Part shown: positions 25,602-32,876 of the stretch, in pieces | Layout of the letters: every line of letters starts with the position of its first letter | How positions within the stretch are numbered: the stretch's first letter is position 1 | Position numbers and translations under genes: made by a program | Notes under the pieces: generated by a model | Seen by the model: the letters and a program-made list of their open reading frames with translations, nothing else | Told to the model about the DNA's origin: nothing | Database searches by the model: none | Source of the DNA: an uncultured Lachnospiraceae bacterium | GTDB lineage: Bacteria; Bacillota; Clostridia; Lachnospirales; Lachnospiraceae | Length of the DNA: 35,417 bases | Direction: 5' to 3' | Assembly: GCA_947169235.1 (NCBI GenBank) | Contig: CAMVOY010000025.1 | Location: 1 to 35,417 of the forward strand

Positions 25602-25768
25602 GGACGGCCGCTATAGTAGGGTGTTTCGATTGTCCGCGAGGGCCCGCTTGCGCTTTTTTCGAGCACGTAGCGGTGCATGCGTGCAAAAAACGCACGCTAC
25701 GCACCGACGTGCTCGACACATCCCTCGCGGTGACAATTCGAAACCACCCTTAATAATGCGGCCTGTCC
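25602..25768 (-). repeat. Large hairpin element, copy D
   Basis: In reverse orientation to A, C and E. Read on the minus strand it has GTTTCGA-TTGTC-CGCGAGGG arms with the same extra A and AC bulge, GGATGT, a helix TCGAGCACG/CGTGCTCGA, an inner GGTGCGTAGCG/CGCATGCACC helix (G-C pairs where A, C and E have T-A), and AAAAAAGCGCAAGCGGGCC. An outer GGACGGCCGC/GCGGCCTGTCC extension is also paired. It lies 17 bp past the sufS stop. Confidence 0.78.
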
Positions 25769-25784
25769 GTCGAAACCATATCTT

Positions 25785-27056
25785 CTAGCGGAAGCCCAGC
25801 TGGCTTCTCATATTTTTTAAACACTCAACTAACCTGTCAATCTCCGCCTCTGTGTTGTAGAAAGCGAGAGAGGCGCGGGCTGTTGATGGGGTACCGAGGT
25901 ACTTAAGCAACGGCTGCGCACAGTGGTGTCCGGCGCGGATCGCTACGTTTGCCTGCTCGTCAAGGATGTAGGCGATATCGTGCGGATGCACATCCTTCAA
26001 AGTAAACGTGAGGATACCGTGATGCTCCGTGGGATCCGTACTACCGATGATGCGGATGCCCTCGACCTCCGTAAGCTTTTTATATGCGTACTCAGTAAGT
26101 TCATTTTCACGTGATATGATGTTGTCGAAACCGACCTTTTCATAATAATCGATTGCCGCTTTAAGACCTATCGCTCCACCTGCGTTGACCGTTCCGGCCT
26201 CGAATTTGTGCGGTATCTCAGCGTAGGTTATACGGTCTAAAGTTACCAGCTCTATCATCTCTCCACCTGTTAAAAATGGCGGGATCTTTTCAAGCCATTC
26301 ATACTTTCCGTACAGGACTCCGATCCCCATCGGTCCGCACATCTTGTGCCCGGAAAACGCGAGGAAATCAGCATCCATATCCTGCACATCCACACGGGTG
26401 TGCGGCACGGACTGTGACCCGTCTACAACGATCACGATACCTCGATCATGACAGATCTTCGCAAATGTCTTTATATCATTCTCGCGACCGAACACGTTTG
26501 AAACATGAGTGATCGCGACTATCTTCGTTTTTTCAGTGAGAGCCGCCTCGAAAACCTCAGGCGTGATCAGCCCCTCATCAGAAGGGTCATCCGAGTAGTT
26601 CGCATCATCTGAGCCTGCCATATCCGCGCGTTTTATCGGCTTCAGATATCTGACCTTCGCGCCCTTTCTCTCGGCTGCCGCCCTCCACGGAAGCATATTT
26701 GAGTGATGCTCCATGATGCCCACGAGGATCTCGTCGTCCTCCTTCAGCACCGCCTCGCACAGGCTGAATGCAACCAGATTCAGAGACTCCGATGCATTCT
26801 TCGTAAAAATGATCTCTTCCGGCCTTTTTGCTCCGATAAATCCGGCGACCCCGGCTCTGGCCTGCTCGTAGGCCTCGGTCGCAGCCAGACTGATCTGATA
26901 CAGACCTCTCAAAGGATTTGAGTTTACCGCCTTATAAAACTCCGAAACCGCCTCCAGCACACAGTCCGGACGCTGAGTCGTCGCGGCGTTATCTAAGTAC
27001 GCCACATCGGGGTTATTCTTGAAAAACGCAAAATCCTTGCGAACCTCTGATATCAT
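25785..27056 (-). CDS. sufS: SufS cysteine desulfurase
   Basis: A 423-residue PLP enzyme that takes sulfur from cysteine for Fe-S cluster synthesis and hands it to SufU. The start VAYLDNAATTQRP, the EHHSNMLPW motif, the cofactor lysine in FSGHKMCGPMG (Lys238) and the sulfur-carrying cysteine in RAGHHCAQPLL identify the type II (SufS) group. An acidic insert of about 20 residues (SDDANYSDDPSDEG, near 149-162) is longer than usual. AGGAGATAAGA precedes the ATG. sufS is separated from sufD by the 308-bp region holding the small toxin-like gene. Confidence 0.95.
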   Translation of the reverse strand: MISEVRKDFAFFKNNPDVAYLDNAATTQRPDCVLEAVSEFYKAVNSNPLRGLYQISLAATEAYEQARAGVAGFIGAKRPEEIIFTKNASESLNLVAFSLCEAVLKEDDEILVGIMEHHSNMLPWRAAAERKGAKVRYLKPIKRADMAGSDDANYSDDPSDEGLITPEVFEAALTEKTKIVAITHVSNVFGRENDIKTFAKICHDRGIVIVVDGSQSVPHTRVDVQDMDADFLAFSGHKMCGPMGIGVLYGKYEWLEKIPPFLTGGEMIELVTLDRITYAEIPHKFEAGTVNAGGAIGLKAAIDYYEKVGFDNIISRENELTEYAYKKLTEVEGIRIIGSTDPTEHHGILTFTLKDVHPHDIAYILDEQANVAIRAGHHCAQPLLKYLGTPSTARASLAFYNTEAEIDRLVECLKNMRSQLGFR

Positions 27057-27074
27057 TCTTATCTCCTATATTTT

Positions 27075-27088
27075 CGAACACTTGTTCG
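27075..27088. promoter_or_regulatory. LexA (SOS) box-like palindrome
   Basis: CGAAC-ACTT-GTTCG is a perfect palindrome matching the Gram-positive LexA/DinR pattern CGAAC-N4-GTTCG. It is 56 bp upstream of the small membrane-peptide ATG (27144), next to a TTGACA hexamer at 27097-27102, and 18 bp upstream of sufS on the other strand. A convincing -10 box for the rightward transcript is not visible, so the regulated promoter remains uncertain. Confidence 0.65.
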
Positions 27089-27143
27089 ATTTTTCATTGA
27101 CAACACATACGTTTTGAGGAATCTTCGTATGGAGGACATTGAC

Positions 27144-27242
27144 ATGTTGACACTATCAGATTTCGTAGCTATATTTAGCTTATGCATCTCATGTATCAGC
27201 CTCGGCTATGCGATAGGTCGGAGTAGCAAGTCAAAAAAATAA
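27144..27242 (+). CDS. 32-residue membrane peptide, candidate type I toxin
   Basis: MLTLSDFVAIFSLCISCISL continues with GYAIGRSSKSKK. One membrane helix covers about residues 6-24, and a positively charged tail ends in KSKK. Size and layout resemble Fst and holin-like type I toxins of Firmicutes. The start at 27144 has GGAGG 8 bases upstream; an in-frame ATG at 27129 (37 residues) overlaps that site and is less likely. The stop lies in the first arm of a terminator hairpin. A consensus promoter on the other strand fires toward it from 27329-27357. A LexA-like box lies upstream. Family membership is inferred from size and topology. Confidence 0.6.
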   Translation: MLTLSDFVAIFSLCISCISLGYAIGRSSKSKK

Positions 27243-27274
27243 CCGCCACGTCTCGAGAAACTGGCGGTTATTTT
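27233..27274. terminator. Shared bidirectional terminator of the toxin-like gene and its antisense RNA
   Basis: The 11-bp stem AATAACCGCCA (27238-27248) / TGGCGGTTATT (27262-27272) has a 13-nt loop. On the minus strand it is followed by seven T (27233-27239), a strong terminator. On the plus strand it is followed by TTTTC, a weaker one. It includes the toxin stop codon. Confidence 0.88.
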
Positions 27275-27322
27275 CATAATAACTAGCTTATCGGACAACC
27301 GTCTATCGGTAACGCCCTTACT
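27233..27322 (-). ncRNA. Candidate antisense antitoxin RNA
   Basis: A transcript from the promoter at 27329-27357 would start near 27322 and end at the hairpin about 90 nt later. It contains no good reading frame. Its 3' part is complementary to the 3' end of the toxin-like mRNA, as in Fst/RNAII and TxpA/RatA systems. Alternatively it is an attenuated leader of sufS-sufU. Confidence 0.55.
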
Positions 27323-27328
27323 AAAGAC

Positions 27329-27357
27329 ATTATAACCGCTTTATATACATTTGTCAA
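27329..27357 (-). promoter_or_regulatory. Consensus promoter between sufD and sufS
   Basis: Perfect TTGACA (27352-27357) and TATAAT (27329-27334) with a 17-base spacer on the minus strand. It lies just downstream of the sufD stop and points toward the small gene and sufS. Confidence 0.85.
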
Positions 27358-27364
27358 ACACTTT

Positions 27365-28270
27365 TTAGCAGTATTCTGTTGCAATTTCAGGCACCTTGCG
27401 AAGGACAGCCTCGTAGTAAGCCGTCTTCATCATCTCGCGGATGGAAGCCTCATCCATACCGCGGCTCATCATATAGTAGAGCATATCGTCGTCGAGGCGA
27501 CCGATGGATGCTCCGTGATTACCCTCGACATCCTCTTCCTCACAAAGAATTATCGGGATGGTCTGATTTACGACTCCCTCATCCAGCATCAGCACCTCTT
27601 CTATCTCATTTCCCTTCGCACCGATGGCGCCAAGCTTGAAATCGATGGTACCTCTGAATCTCTTTACAGCTTCGTCGCAAAGAGCACCTCTCACCGAGAT
27701 GTCAGACAGGGAAGACTCGCCTAAATGCGATGCTTCATAGTTCAGATCCAGAACTTCTTTTCTTTTTGTCAGATAGCCTGTATCTATGACCAGAGCACTC
27801 TTTCTGCCCTTCAGGTTCGTGTGAACATCCTGATAAATCTTGCCTCCGCAGATAAATGCGTGGATCAGATGGAACTCAGCCTTATCATCTAAGTCGGCAT
27901 CGATCCTTCCGGTAAAGGTAAACTCATCACCCAGTCTGTGAACCTGAACCAACGTCAGCTTTGCCTTCTTTTTGAGTGATATTTTCACTCCGACAGATGC
28001 AAAACCATCGCCTTTTTCACCGCTCCCGTTCTTGAAATCCATCACAACAGTATGATTTATATTCTCATCTACCGATATATCAACTGTCCCTTCGGTATTT
28101 GCCCCGTTTTCAAACTCAAACGGCAGACGACTTTGCTCATTATCCCCAGCCGCATGAATAACTATAGGCTCAGCAGGTGATATCCCATCCGGCACATCAA
28201 TAATCGCCCCGTTCATCTTCAGCCAGTTCCAAGTCTTAACCGGCATCTCATTGATAGCTTTTTCAGTCAT
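27365..28270 (-). CDS. sufD: SufD Fe-S scaffold subunit
   Basis: A 301-residue SufD-like protein, the beta-helix partner of SufB in the SufBC2D scaffold. It is shorter than many SufD proteins (about 400). The conserved C-terminal part includes HLGESSLSDISVRGALCDEA, GNEIEEVLMLDEG and the CEEEDVEGNHGASIGRLDDD segment with the conserved histidine, then MSRGMDEASIREMM. AGGAGTTTTATC precedes the ATG. It follows sufB after 127 bp in which I see only a weak ATACGCA/TGCGTAT pairing. Confidence 0.92.
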   Translation of the reverse strand: MTEKAINEMPVKTWNWLKMNGAIIDVPDGISPAEPIVIHAAGDNEQSRLPFEFENGANTEGTVDISVDENINHTVVMDFKNGSGEKGDGFASVGVKISLKKKAKLTLVQVHRLGDEFTFTGRIDADLDDKAEFHLIHAFICGGKIYQDVHTNLKGRKSALVIDTGYLTKRKEVLDLNYEASHLGESSLSDISVRGALCDEAVKRFRGTIDFKLGAIGAKGNEIEEVLMLDEGVVNQTIPIILCEEEDVEGNHGASIGRLDDDMLYYMMSRGMDEASIREMMKTAYYEAVLRKVPEIATEYC

Positions 28271-28397
28271 ATGATAAAACTCCTATTCCGATAACATCTC
28301 ACAACGATAAATACGCACACACAGTCGAACAGCTTCGGCAGATGCGCAGCATTCGGCATAGAGTGAAACAAGTTGCGTATGCTTCGCGTCGTAAAAC

Positions 28398-29813
28398 CTA
28401 ACCTATACTGCCCTTCATCTCGAGCCTGATGAGGTTATTCATCTCGAGCGCATATTCGAGCGGCAGCTCCTTCGATACACTGTCGGCGAATCCACTGACG
28501 ATCATCGATCTGGCTTCCTCTTCCTTGATCCCTCTGCTCATCAGGTAGAAGATGGCATCATCGCTGATCTTTCCTATCCTCGCCTCATGTCCTATATCCG
28601 CATCATCGGTTCTCACATCGATCGCCGGGATCGTATCCGATCTCGATATACGATCGAGCATTAGCGAAGCACATGAAACGGTCGACTTCGCCTTCTTGGC
28701 ATTTTTACCTACAACCACCGCTGAGCGAAACGTCGAGATACCGCCGTCTTTCGATATCGACTTCGTGTTAACCGCTGATGACGTAGACTTACCTATATGT
28801 GTGACCTTCATTCCGGTGTCGAGATTCTGGCCTTTGCCGGCGAAGGTGATTCCCGTGAACTCCATGCGTGAATTGTCGCCCTTTAAGATGGTCATCGGAT
28901 AGAGATAGGAGACGTGCGAACCAAACGATCCCGAGACCCACTCCATCACGCCGCCCTCCTCGACAGTCGCGCGTTTGGTGTTCAGATTGTACATGTTTTT
29001 TGACCAGTTTTCTATGGTCGAGTAGCGAAGCTTGGCATTTTTCCCGACAAAAAGCTCCACACACCCGGCGTGCAGGTTTGCTATATTGTACTTCGGCGCC
29101 GAGCAGCCCTCGATGAAATGCAGGTCCGCACCCTCATCGACGATGATCAGCGTATGCTCGAACTGGCCCGCCCCCGGTGCGTTCAGTCTGAAGTACGACT
29201 GCAACGGGATCTCAACAGAGACTCCCGGCGGCACGTAAACATATGATCCGCCGGACCAAACCGCGCCGTGCAGCGCCGCAAACTTGTGGTCGGTCGGCGG
29301 CACGAGTTTCATAAAGTGCGACCTGATCCTCTCGGCGTGCTCCTCCGTATGCATGGCACTCTCGAGATCCGTGTAAACGACTCCGAGCGCCGAAACTTCT
29401 TCCTTTACATTGTGATAGACAAGCTCCGAATCATACTGCGCACCGACTCCGGCGAGACTCTCTCTCTCAGCCTTCGGGATGCCCAGACGTTCGAACGTGT
29501 CTTTGATCTCATCCGGCACCTCGTCCCACTCTGCATGCATCTTCGTCTTCGGCTTTACATAAGTAGCTATGTTATCCATGTTCAGCCCGTCTATCGGCGG
29601 CCCCCACTCCGGAACGTCTATCTCATTATAAATACGCAATGACTCCAGGCGGAAATCTCTCATCCACTCCGGGTCACCCTTTTCCGAAGAAATCTTCTCA
29701 ACGATCTCAGGCGTCAGACCCTCGTCAAAACGGACCGAGTTCTCGGCCGTCTCTTCATTTTTGAAATCGTAGAGATTCCTGTCTATATCCTCGACATATG
29801 TCTTTTCTTCCAT
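28398..29813 (-). CDS. sufB: SufB Fe-S scaffold subunit
   Basis: A 471-residue SufB, the main cluster-assembly subunit of SufBCD. Typical segments are WGPPIDGLNMDNIATYVKP, GAVWSGGSYVYVPPGVSVEI, FIEGCSAPKYNIANLHAG, LRYSTIENWSKNMYNLNTKR and the C-terminal DDADIGHEARIGKISDDAIF with FYLMSRGIKEEEA. The Cys in EGCSAP is conserved in the family. TTAGGAGATGAATA precedes the ATG. It is separated from sufC by a three-way hairpin structure (29835-29965). Confidence 0.96.
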   Translation of the reverse strand: MEEKTYVEDIDRNLYDFKNEETAENSVRFDEGLTPEIVEKISSEKGDPEWMRDFRLESLRIYNEIDVPEWGPPIDGLNMDNIATYVKPKTKMHAEWDEVPDEIKDTFERLGIPKAERESLAGVGAQYDSELVYHNVKEEVSALGVVYTDLESAMHTEEHAERIRSHFMKLVPPTDHKFAALHGAVWSGGSYVYVPPGVSVEIPLQSYFRLNAPGAGQFEHTLIIVDEGADLHFIEGCSAPKYNIANLHAGCVELFVGKNAKLRYSTIENWSKNMYNLNTKRATVEEGGVMEWVSGSFGSHVSYLYPMTILKGDNSRMEFTGITFAGKGQNLDTGMKVTHIGKSTSSAVNTKSISKDGGISTFRSAVVVGKNAKKAKSTVSCASLMLDRISRSDTIPAIDVRTDDADIGHEARIGKISDDAIFYLMSRGIKEEEARSMIVSGFADSVSKELPLEYALEMNNLIRLEMKGSIG

Positions 29814-29834
29814 TATTCATCTCCTAAGCTTAGT

Positions 29835-29965
29835 CTGCGCGAGTCCTAACGTACAAACTCGGATTCTTTCGGAATCCTCGTTGTACGTTAGGCTCTTCCG
29901 TATTTGGATAAGCGCATCCGCATGCAAGCATGCGATGCACTTATCCTTCATACGGACTCGCGCAG
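29835..29965. repeat. Three-way-junction palindromic element at the sufC-sufB junction
   Basis: The outer 11-bp arms CTGCGCGAGTC (29835-29845) and GACTCGCGCAG (29955-29965) enclose two long hairpins. The left one has CCTAACGTACAA/TTGTACGTTAGG with a GGATTC/GAATCC tip. The right one has TCCGTAT/ATACGGA, GGATAAG/CTTATCC and GCATGC/GCATGC. The right outer arm and part of the right hairpin encode the last residues of SufC. It differs in sequence from elements A-E. Confidence 0.85.
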
Positions 29966-30714
29966 TATCGCTCAAATCCATTTTCATTGATCTCATCCAC
30001 GAGCGACGCATCGCCCTCAGCCACGATAGATCCGTTCACCATCACATGCGTGTGATCGACCTTGAGCGACTCGAGTATCCTCGTCGAATGTGTGATGATA
30101 AGGAGCGCACCGTCCTGCTCTTTCTGGAAAGTCTCAACGCCCTTCGACACAGTACGTACCGCATCGACATCAAGTCCTGAATCCGTCTCATCAAGTATCG
30201 CAAACTCAGGTGCGAGCATCAAAAGCTGCAGTATCTCTGATTTTTTCTTCTCACCGCCGGAGAATCCGACATTCAGATCACGGTCCATATAAGACTCATC
30301 CATCGACAGAAGCTCCATCTTGCTTTTCAGCTCCTTGCGGAAATCCCAAAGCTTGATACGCTCATCCGATCTCTGCTCCTTTGCGCTGCGGATGAAGTTT
30401 GAAAGCGTCACGCCCGGCACCTCCAAAGGATTCTGGAATGATAAAAATATCCCGGCTCTCGCGCGCTCATGTACATTTAATGAAAGCAGATCCTGCCCCT
30501 TGTATATGATCTCGCCGCCGGTGACTGTGTATTTCTCATTACCCATCAGCGTATAGCCTAGGGTGGATTTGCCCGCACCGTTCGGTCCCATCAGTACGTG
30601 CGTCTCACCCGCCCCGATGGTCATGTTAACGCCATCAAGGATCTTTACAGGCTCATCGCCTGCGCCACCCTCGATCTCCACAGACAGATTCTTTATTTCC
30701 AAAATCGTAGCCAT
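29941..30714 (-). CDS. sufC: SufC ATPase
   Basis: A 257-residue ABC-type ATPase that powers SufBD rearrangement during Fe-S cluster assembly. Walker A is GPNGAGKSTLG, the signature is GFSGGEKKKSEILQLL, Walker B is FAILDETDSGLDVDA and the switch His is in IITHSTRI. The start is the ATG at 30714 after AAGGAGAAGAGTG; a GTG one codon upstream is in frame. The C-terminus (RYCASPYEG) is encoded inside a palindromic element, so the native end may have been altered. It is the first gene of the suf operon. Confidence 0.95.
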   Translation of the reverse strand: MATILEIKNLSVEIEGGAGDEPVKILDGVNMTIGAGETHVLMGPNGAGKSTLGYTLMGNEKYTVTGGEIIYKGQDLLSLNVHERARAGIFLSFQNPLEVPGVTLSNFIRSAKEQRSDERIKLWDFRKELKSKMELLSMDESYMDRDLNVGFSGGEKKKSEILQLLMLAPEFAILDETDSGLDVDAVRTVSKGVETFQKEQDGALLIITHSTRILESLKVDHTHVMVNGSIVAEGDASLVDEINENGFERYCASPYEG

Positions 30715-30799
30715 CACTCTTCTCCTTCTATAATTATTAGTTCCAATATTCTCACTTTTACTTTTTTTTCATTTACTTTATTTCATTTTTTCTCTCGCA

Positions 30800-30828
30800 A
30801 GTATACCTTATAACACTAATATAGTCAA
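30800..30828 (-). promoter_or_regulatory. suf operon promoter
   Basis: Minus strand TTGACT (30823-30828), 17 bases, TATACT (30800-30805), giving an AT-rich leader of about 80 nt before sufC. I saw no clear operator. Confidence 0.78.
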
Positions 30829-30844
30829 GTGAAATAGTAGCATG

Positions 30845-31102
30845 CAGGCCACCATAGTGTTGCTTTGATTTGCAGCAAATGCAGGCAACGCCCTTCGGGG
30901 ATGGCTTTGTTTGAATAGCATCCCAAGTAACAGGCTGCACTAGGGCAGGTTTGATTCGCTGCATAAGCTGGACAAAGCCCTTCGAGGATGTTTTGTTTGA
31001 ATAGCATCCCAAGTAACAGGCCACAATAGGGCAGGTTTGATTAGCTGCATAAGCTGGACAACGCCCTTCGAGGATGGCTTTGAATTGTCACCGCGATGGA
31101 TG
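30845..31102. repeat. 86-bp tandem repeat, three copies
   Basis: Units start at 30845, 30931 and 31017, each with CAGGCY, a TAGGGCAGGTTTGATT block, CTGCATAAGCTGGACAA, GCCCTTCGAGGATG and (first two) TTTGTTTGAATAGC, then CATCCCAAGTAA in the linker. Each unit can fold through GGGC/GCCC and AGCT/AGCT. The third unit loses its tail where hairpin element E begins. The GGGCAGGTTTGAT block is shared with element B. No gene is present between sufC and the VanW gene. Confidence 0.85.
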
Positions 31103-31206
31103 TGTCTCGAGCGTCGTTGCGCAGCACGGGTCTTTTCCGTGCGTGCAACGTGACGGTCGAGAAAAAAGCGAAAGCGTGCCATCGCGGACAATCAAAACAT
31201 CCGAGA
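31069..31206 (+). repeat. Large hairpin element, copy E
   Basis: The arms TTTGA-TTGTC-CGCGATGG (with the extra A and AC bulge on the 5' side) pair with CCATCGCGGACAATCAAA. Inside are GGATGT, TCTCGA-CGTC/GACGGTCGAGA with one mismatch, GTTGC/GCAAC with a CACGG/CCGTG tip, and AAAAAAGCGAAAGCGTGCC. It abuts the third 86-bp repeat and is 113 bp past the VanW-gene stop. Confidence 0.78.
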
Positions 31207-31294
31207 TAGGGCTGCCCCTTCACAGATAAATCATAACCGACCGCCTATGCAGCCGTCCACATCGCGGACAATCAAAACATCCGAGATAGGGCTG
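31180..31294. repeat. Duplicated right arm of element E
   Basis: A 35-bp segment beginning CATCGCGGACAATCAAAAC and ending GATAGGGCTG occurs at 31180-31214 and again, identical, at 31260-31294. The first copy is the right arm of hairpin E; the second has no partner arm. Confidence 0.9.
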
Positions 31295-31318
31295 TCCACC
31301 TATGCAACCGACAACTTG

Positions 31319-32662
31319 TCACCTCAGCTTCTTATAGGTATCCGTCGCGAGCTGCTTCGTCTCTACCTTTTTGCCACCCTTATAAACATCAAGATAACTC
31401 TTCACCGTGAGACTTCCCCTCTCCGACTTCGTCCTCGCCTTGTAAGTATACCCGTTCTTCGCATCCTTGTACGACAAAACCTCCACGATCAGCCTGCCGC
31501 CTTTCACACTTGACCGTATCAGTACAGGCCGCTCGAGAGTGTTCGCGATCACCAGATCCTTCGTCCCGACTGCCAGCGCCGCATCCAGCCCCGACTGCGC
31601 ATAGCTCACCTTGCACGTGTGCGGATGACGTTCCTTCGGTATGATCCCCGCCGACAAAAAAGCCAGATAGCTCGTCGTCGAAACCTGACAGATACCTCCG
31701 CCCTCGACCTGGACGATCCTGTTTTTCAAAAATCCACCGGCCTTGCCATACTTCTTCCCGTCTGAATCATCGTATAGCTTCTCGAGATAGGAGACCTCAT
31801 CTCCCGGTTTCAGGAGAGTCCCGTTGATCCTCGTTGAAGCGAGTTTTATATTCTTTCCGCGGACATTACTGGGGATGAACGAAGTAGCAAATGAACCTAT
31901 GATGGTGTTGATCGGCTTGAGATATGAAGCCTTCACCTCAGCATTGACAACATCCGTCTGATAGCTTCTCTCAAAATTGTCGGTGGAGTTACTGTCCAGA
32001 TACTCTGTCAGTTCCCTGGCGATCCTGGTCGTATCGAGCACTCTGCCGTTTCGCTCCTTGGTGATCTTCATATTTGTTTTGATCGTAGCATTTTTCGGAG
32101 CCTTGTCAAACTTTTCGGAATATTTTTTTACTATTCTCGTAATATTATCTCGATCCGCCTGGCATCTCACGACTATATTTACCTTCTTCGTCTGCCTTTT
32201 CCCGAGCAGGATATCGTTCTGCTCTTCCACCGGCAGATCCTTGTCGATGTCGATGATATGCTTGGCCAAAGCCGACTCGCGCCCGGACGGATAGAACGAT
32301 TCCTCGCCGCCCTCGTTGCAGACGAATCCGATGCTCTCCTTCAGCTCATCCATACTGTAGCTGTCATTAAACTTCTTATTTATTCGTATGGAAACACGGC
32401 GCTCTTCATAAGCTCTGATGATCTCACCGAGACGCTCCCTGATGTAGTGCTCATCCTTGTCAGCGAGCTCCTCATCCATCAGCCATTTGTTCGCGAAACA
32501 CAGATCCCTGTGCTCCTCCACACGCGCCGTCATCTCAGCTCTTTCGGCCTTTTCCCTGTTGTCCGATCTGGTGACGAGCACGATCAGGACGACAAACAAA
32601 AATACTCCGCATGCGATCAACGCAAGCAATATCGTCGCCCTTTTCTTTTGAATATCTTCCAT
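31319..32662 (-). CDS. VanW-family membrane-anchored protein
   Basis: A 447-residue protein with one N-terminal membrane helix (about 9-31) and a large extracellular part. Residues 60-230 contain a peptidoglycan-binding-4-like region often found before VanW. The VanW domain (about 245-385) shows PGDEVSYLEKL, GGGICQVSTTSYLAFLSAGI and ERHPHTCKVSYAQSGLDAAL. The C-terminal 60 residues are basic and may be a G5-like extension. VanW proteins are widespread in Firmicutes and are not evidence of vancomycin resistance; their biochemical role is unknown. AAGGTGGCG precedes the ATG. Confidence 0.88.
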   Translation of the reverse strand: MEDIQKKRATILLALIACGVFLFVVLIVLVTRSDNREKAERAEMTARVEEHRDLCFANKWLMDEELADKDEHYIRERLGEIIRAYEERRVSIRINKKFNDSYSMDELKESIGFVCNEGGEESFYPSGRESALAKHIIDIDKDLPVEEQNDILLGKRQTKKVNIVVRCQADRDNITRIVKKYSEKFDKAPKNATIKTNMKITKERNGRVLDTTRIARELTEYLDSNSTDNFERSYQTDVVNAEVKASYLKPINTIIGSFATSFIPSNVRGKNIKLASTRINGTLLKPGDEVSYLEKLYDDSDGKKYGKAGGFLKNRIVQVEGGGICQVSTTSYLAFLSAGIIPKERHPHTCKVSYAQSGLDAALAVGTKDLVIANTLERPVLIRSSVKGGRLIVEVLSYKDAKNGYTYKARTKSERGSLTVKSYLDVYKGGKKVETKQLATDTYKKLR

Positions 32663-32703
32663 AAAACGCCACCTTCAATTCCTAGTAAAACGATAACGTA
32701 TCT

Positions 32704-32732
32704 ATTTTACAATAAGAAGAAAAAAAATGCAA
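32704..32732 (-). promoter_or_regulatory. VanW-gene promoter
   Basis: Minus strand TTGCAT (32727-32732), 17 bases, TAAAAT (32704-32709), 42 bp before the ATG and back-to-back with the CIRCE-controlled clpB promoter. Confidence 0.65.
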
Positions 32733-32747
32733 CCTAAACAATTTTTA

Positions 32748-32774
32748 TTAGCACTCTCGCTTGACGAGTGCTAA
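32748..32774. promoter_or_regulatory. CIRCE operator (HrcA binding site)
   Basis: TTAGCACTC-N9-GAGTGCTAA is a perfect CIRCE inverted repeat, overlapping the -35 box of the clpB promoter. HrcA would repress clpB at normal temperature and release it on heat shock. It is also close enough to affect the VanW promoter. Confidence 0.97.
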
Positions 32775-32789
32775 TTCATGTGTTATAAT
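32761..32789 (+). promoter_or_regulatory. clpB promoter
   Basis: Plus strand TTGACG (32761-32766), 17 bases, TATAAT (32784-32789). The -35 lies inside CIRCE. Confidence 0.9.
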
Positions 32790-32876
32790 GCTCTCATAAA
32801 GAAGAAAAACCGAGGCCGGCACGCGCATACCGCATGCACACACCACCTCACAGGGTGCTCGGAAAGGAGGGGTATC

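Noticed and set aside
28271-28397. Further hairpin element between sufB and sufD
   Set aside because: Only a 7-bp ATACGCA/TGCGTAT pairing and a short direct repeat are seen, without the shared motifs of elements A-E.
31319-32662. Vancomycin resistance gene vanW
   Set aside because: The VanW domain is common in Firmicutes and no vanHAX or two-component genes are nearby.
32778-32876. 33-residue N-terminal extension of ClpB
   Set aside because: It overlaps the -10 box and 5' leader; the ATG at 32877 with GGAAAGGAGG matches the family start.
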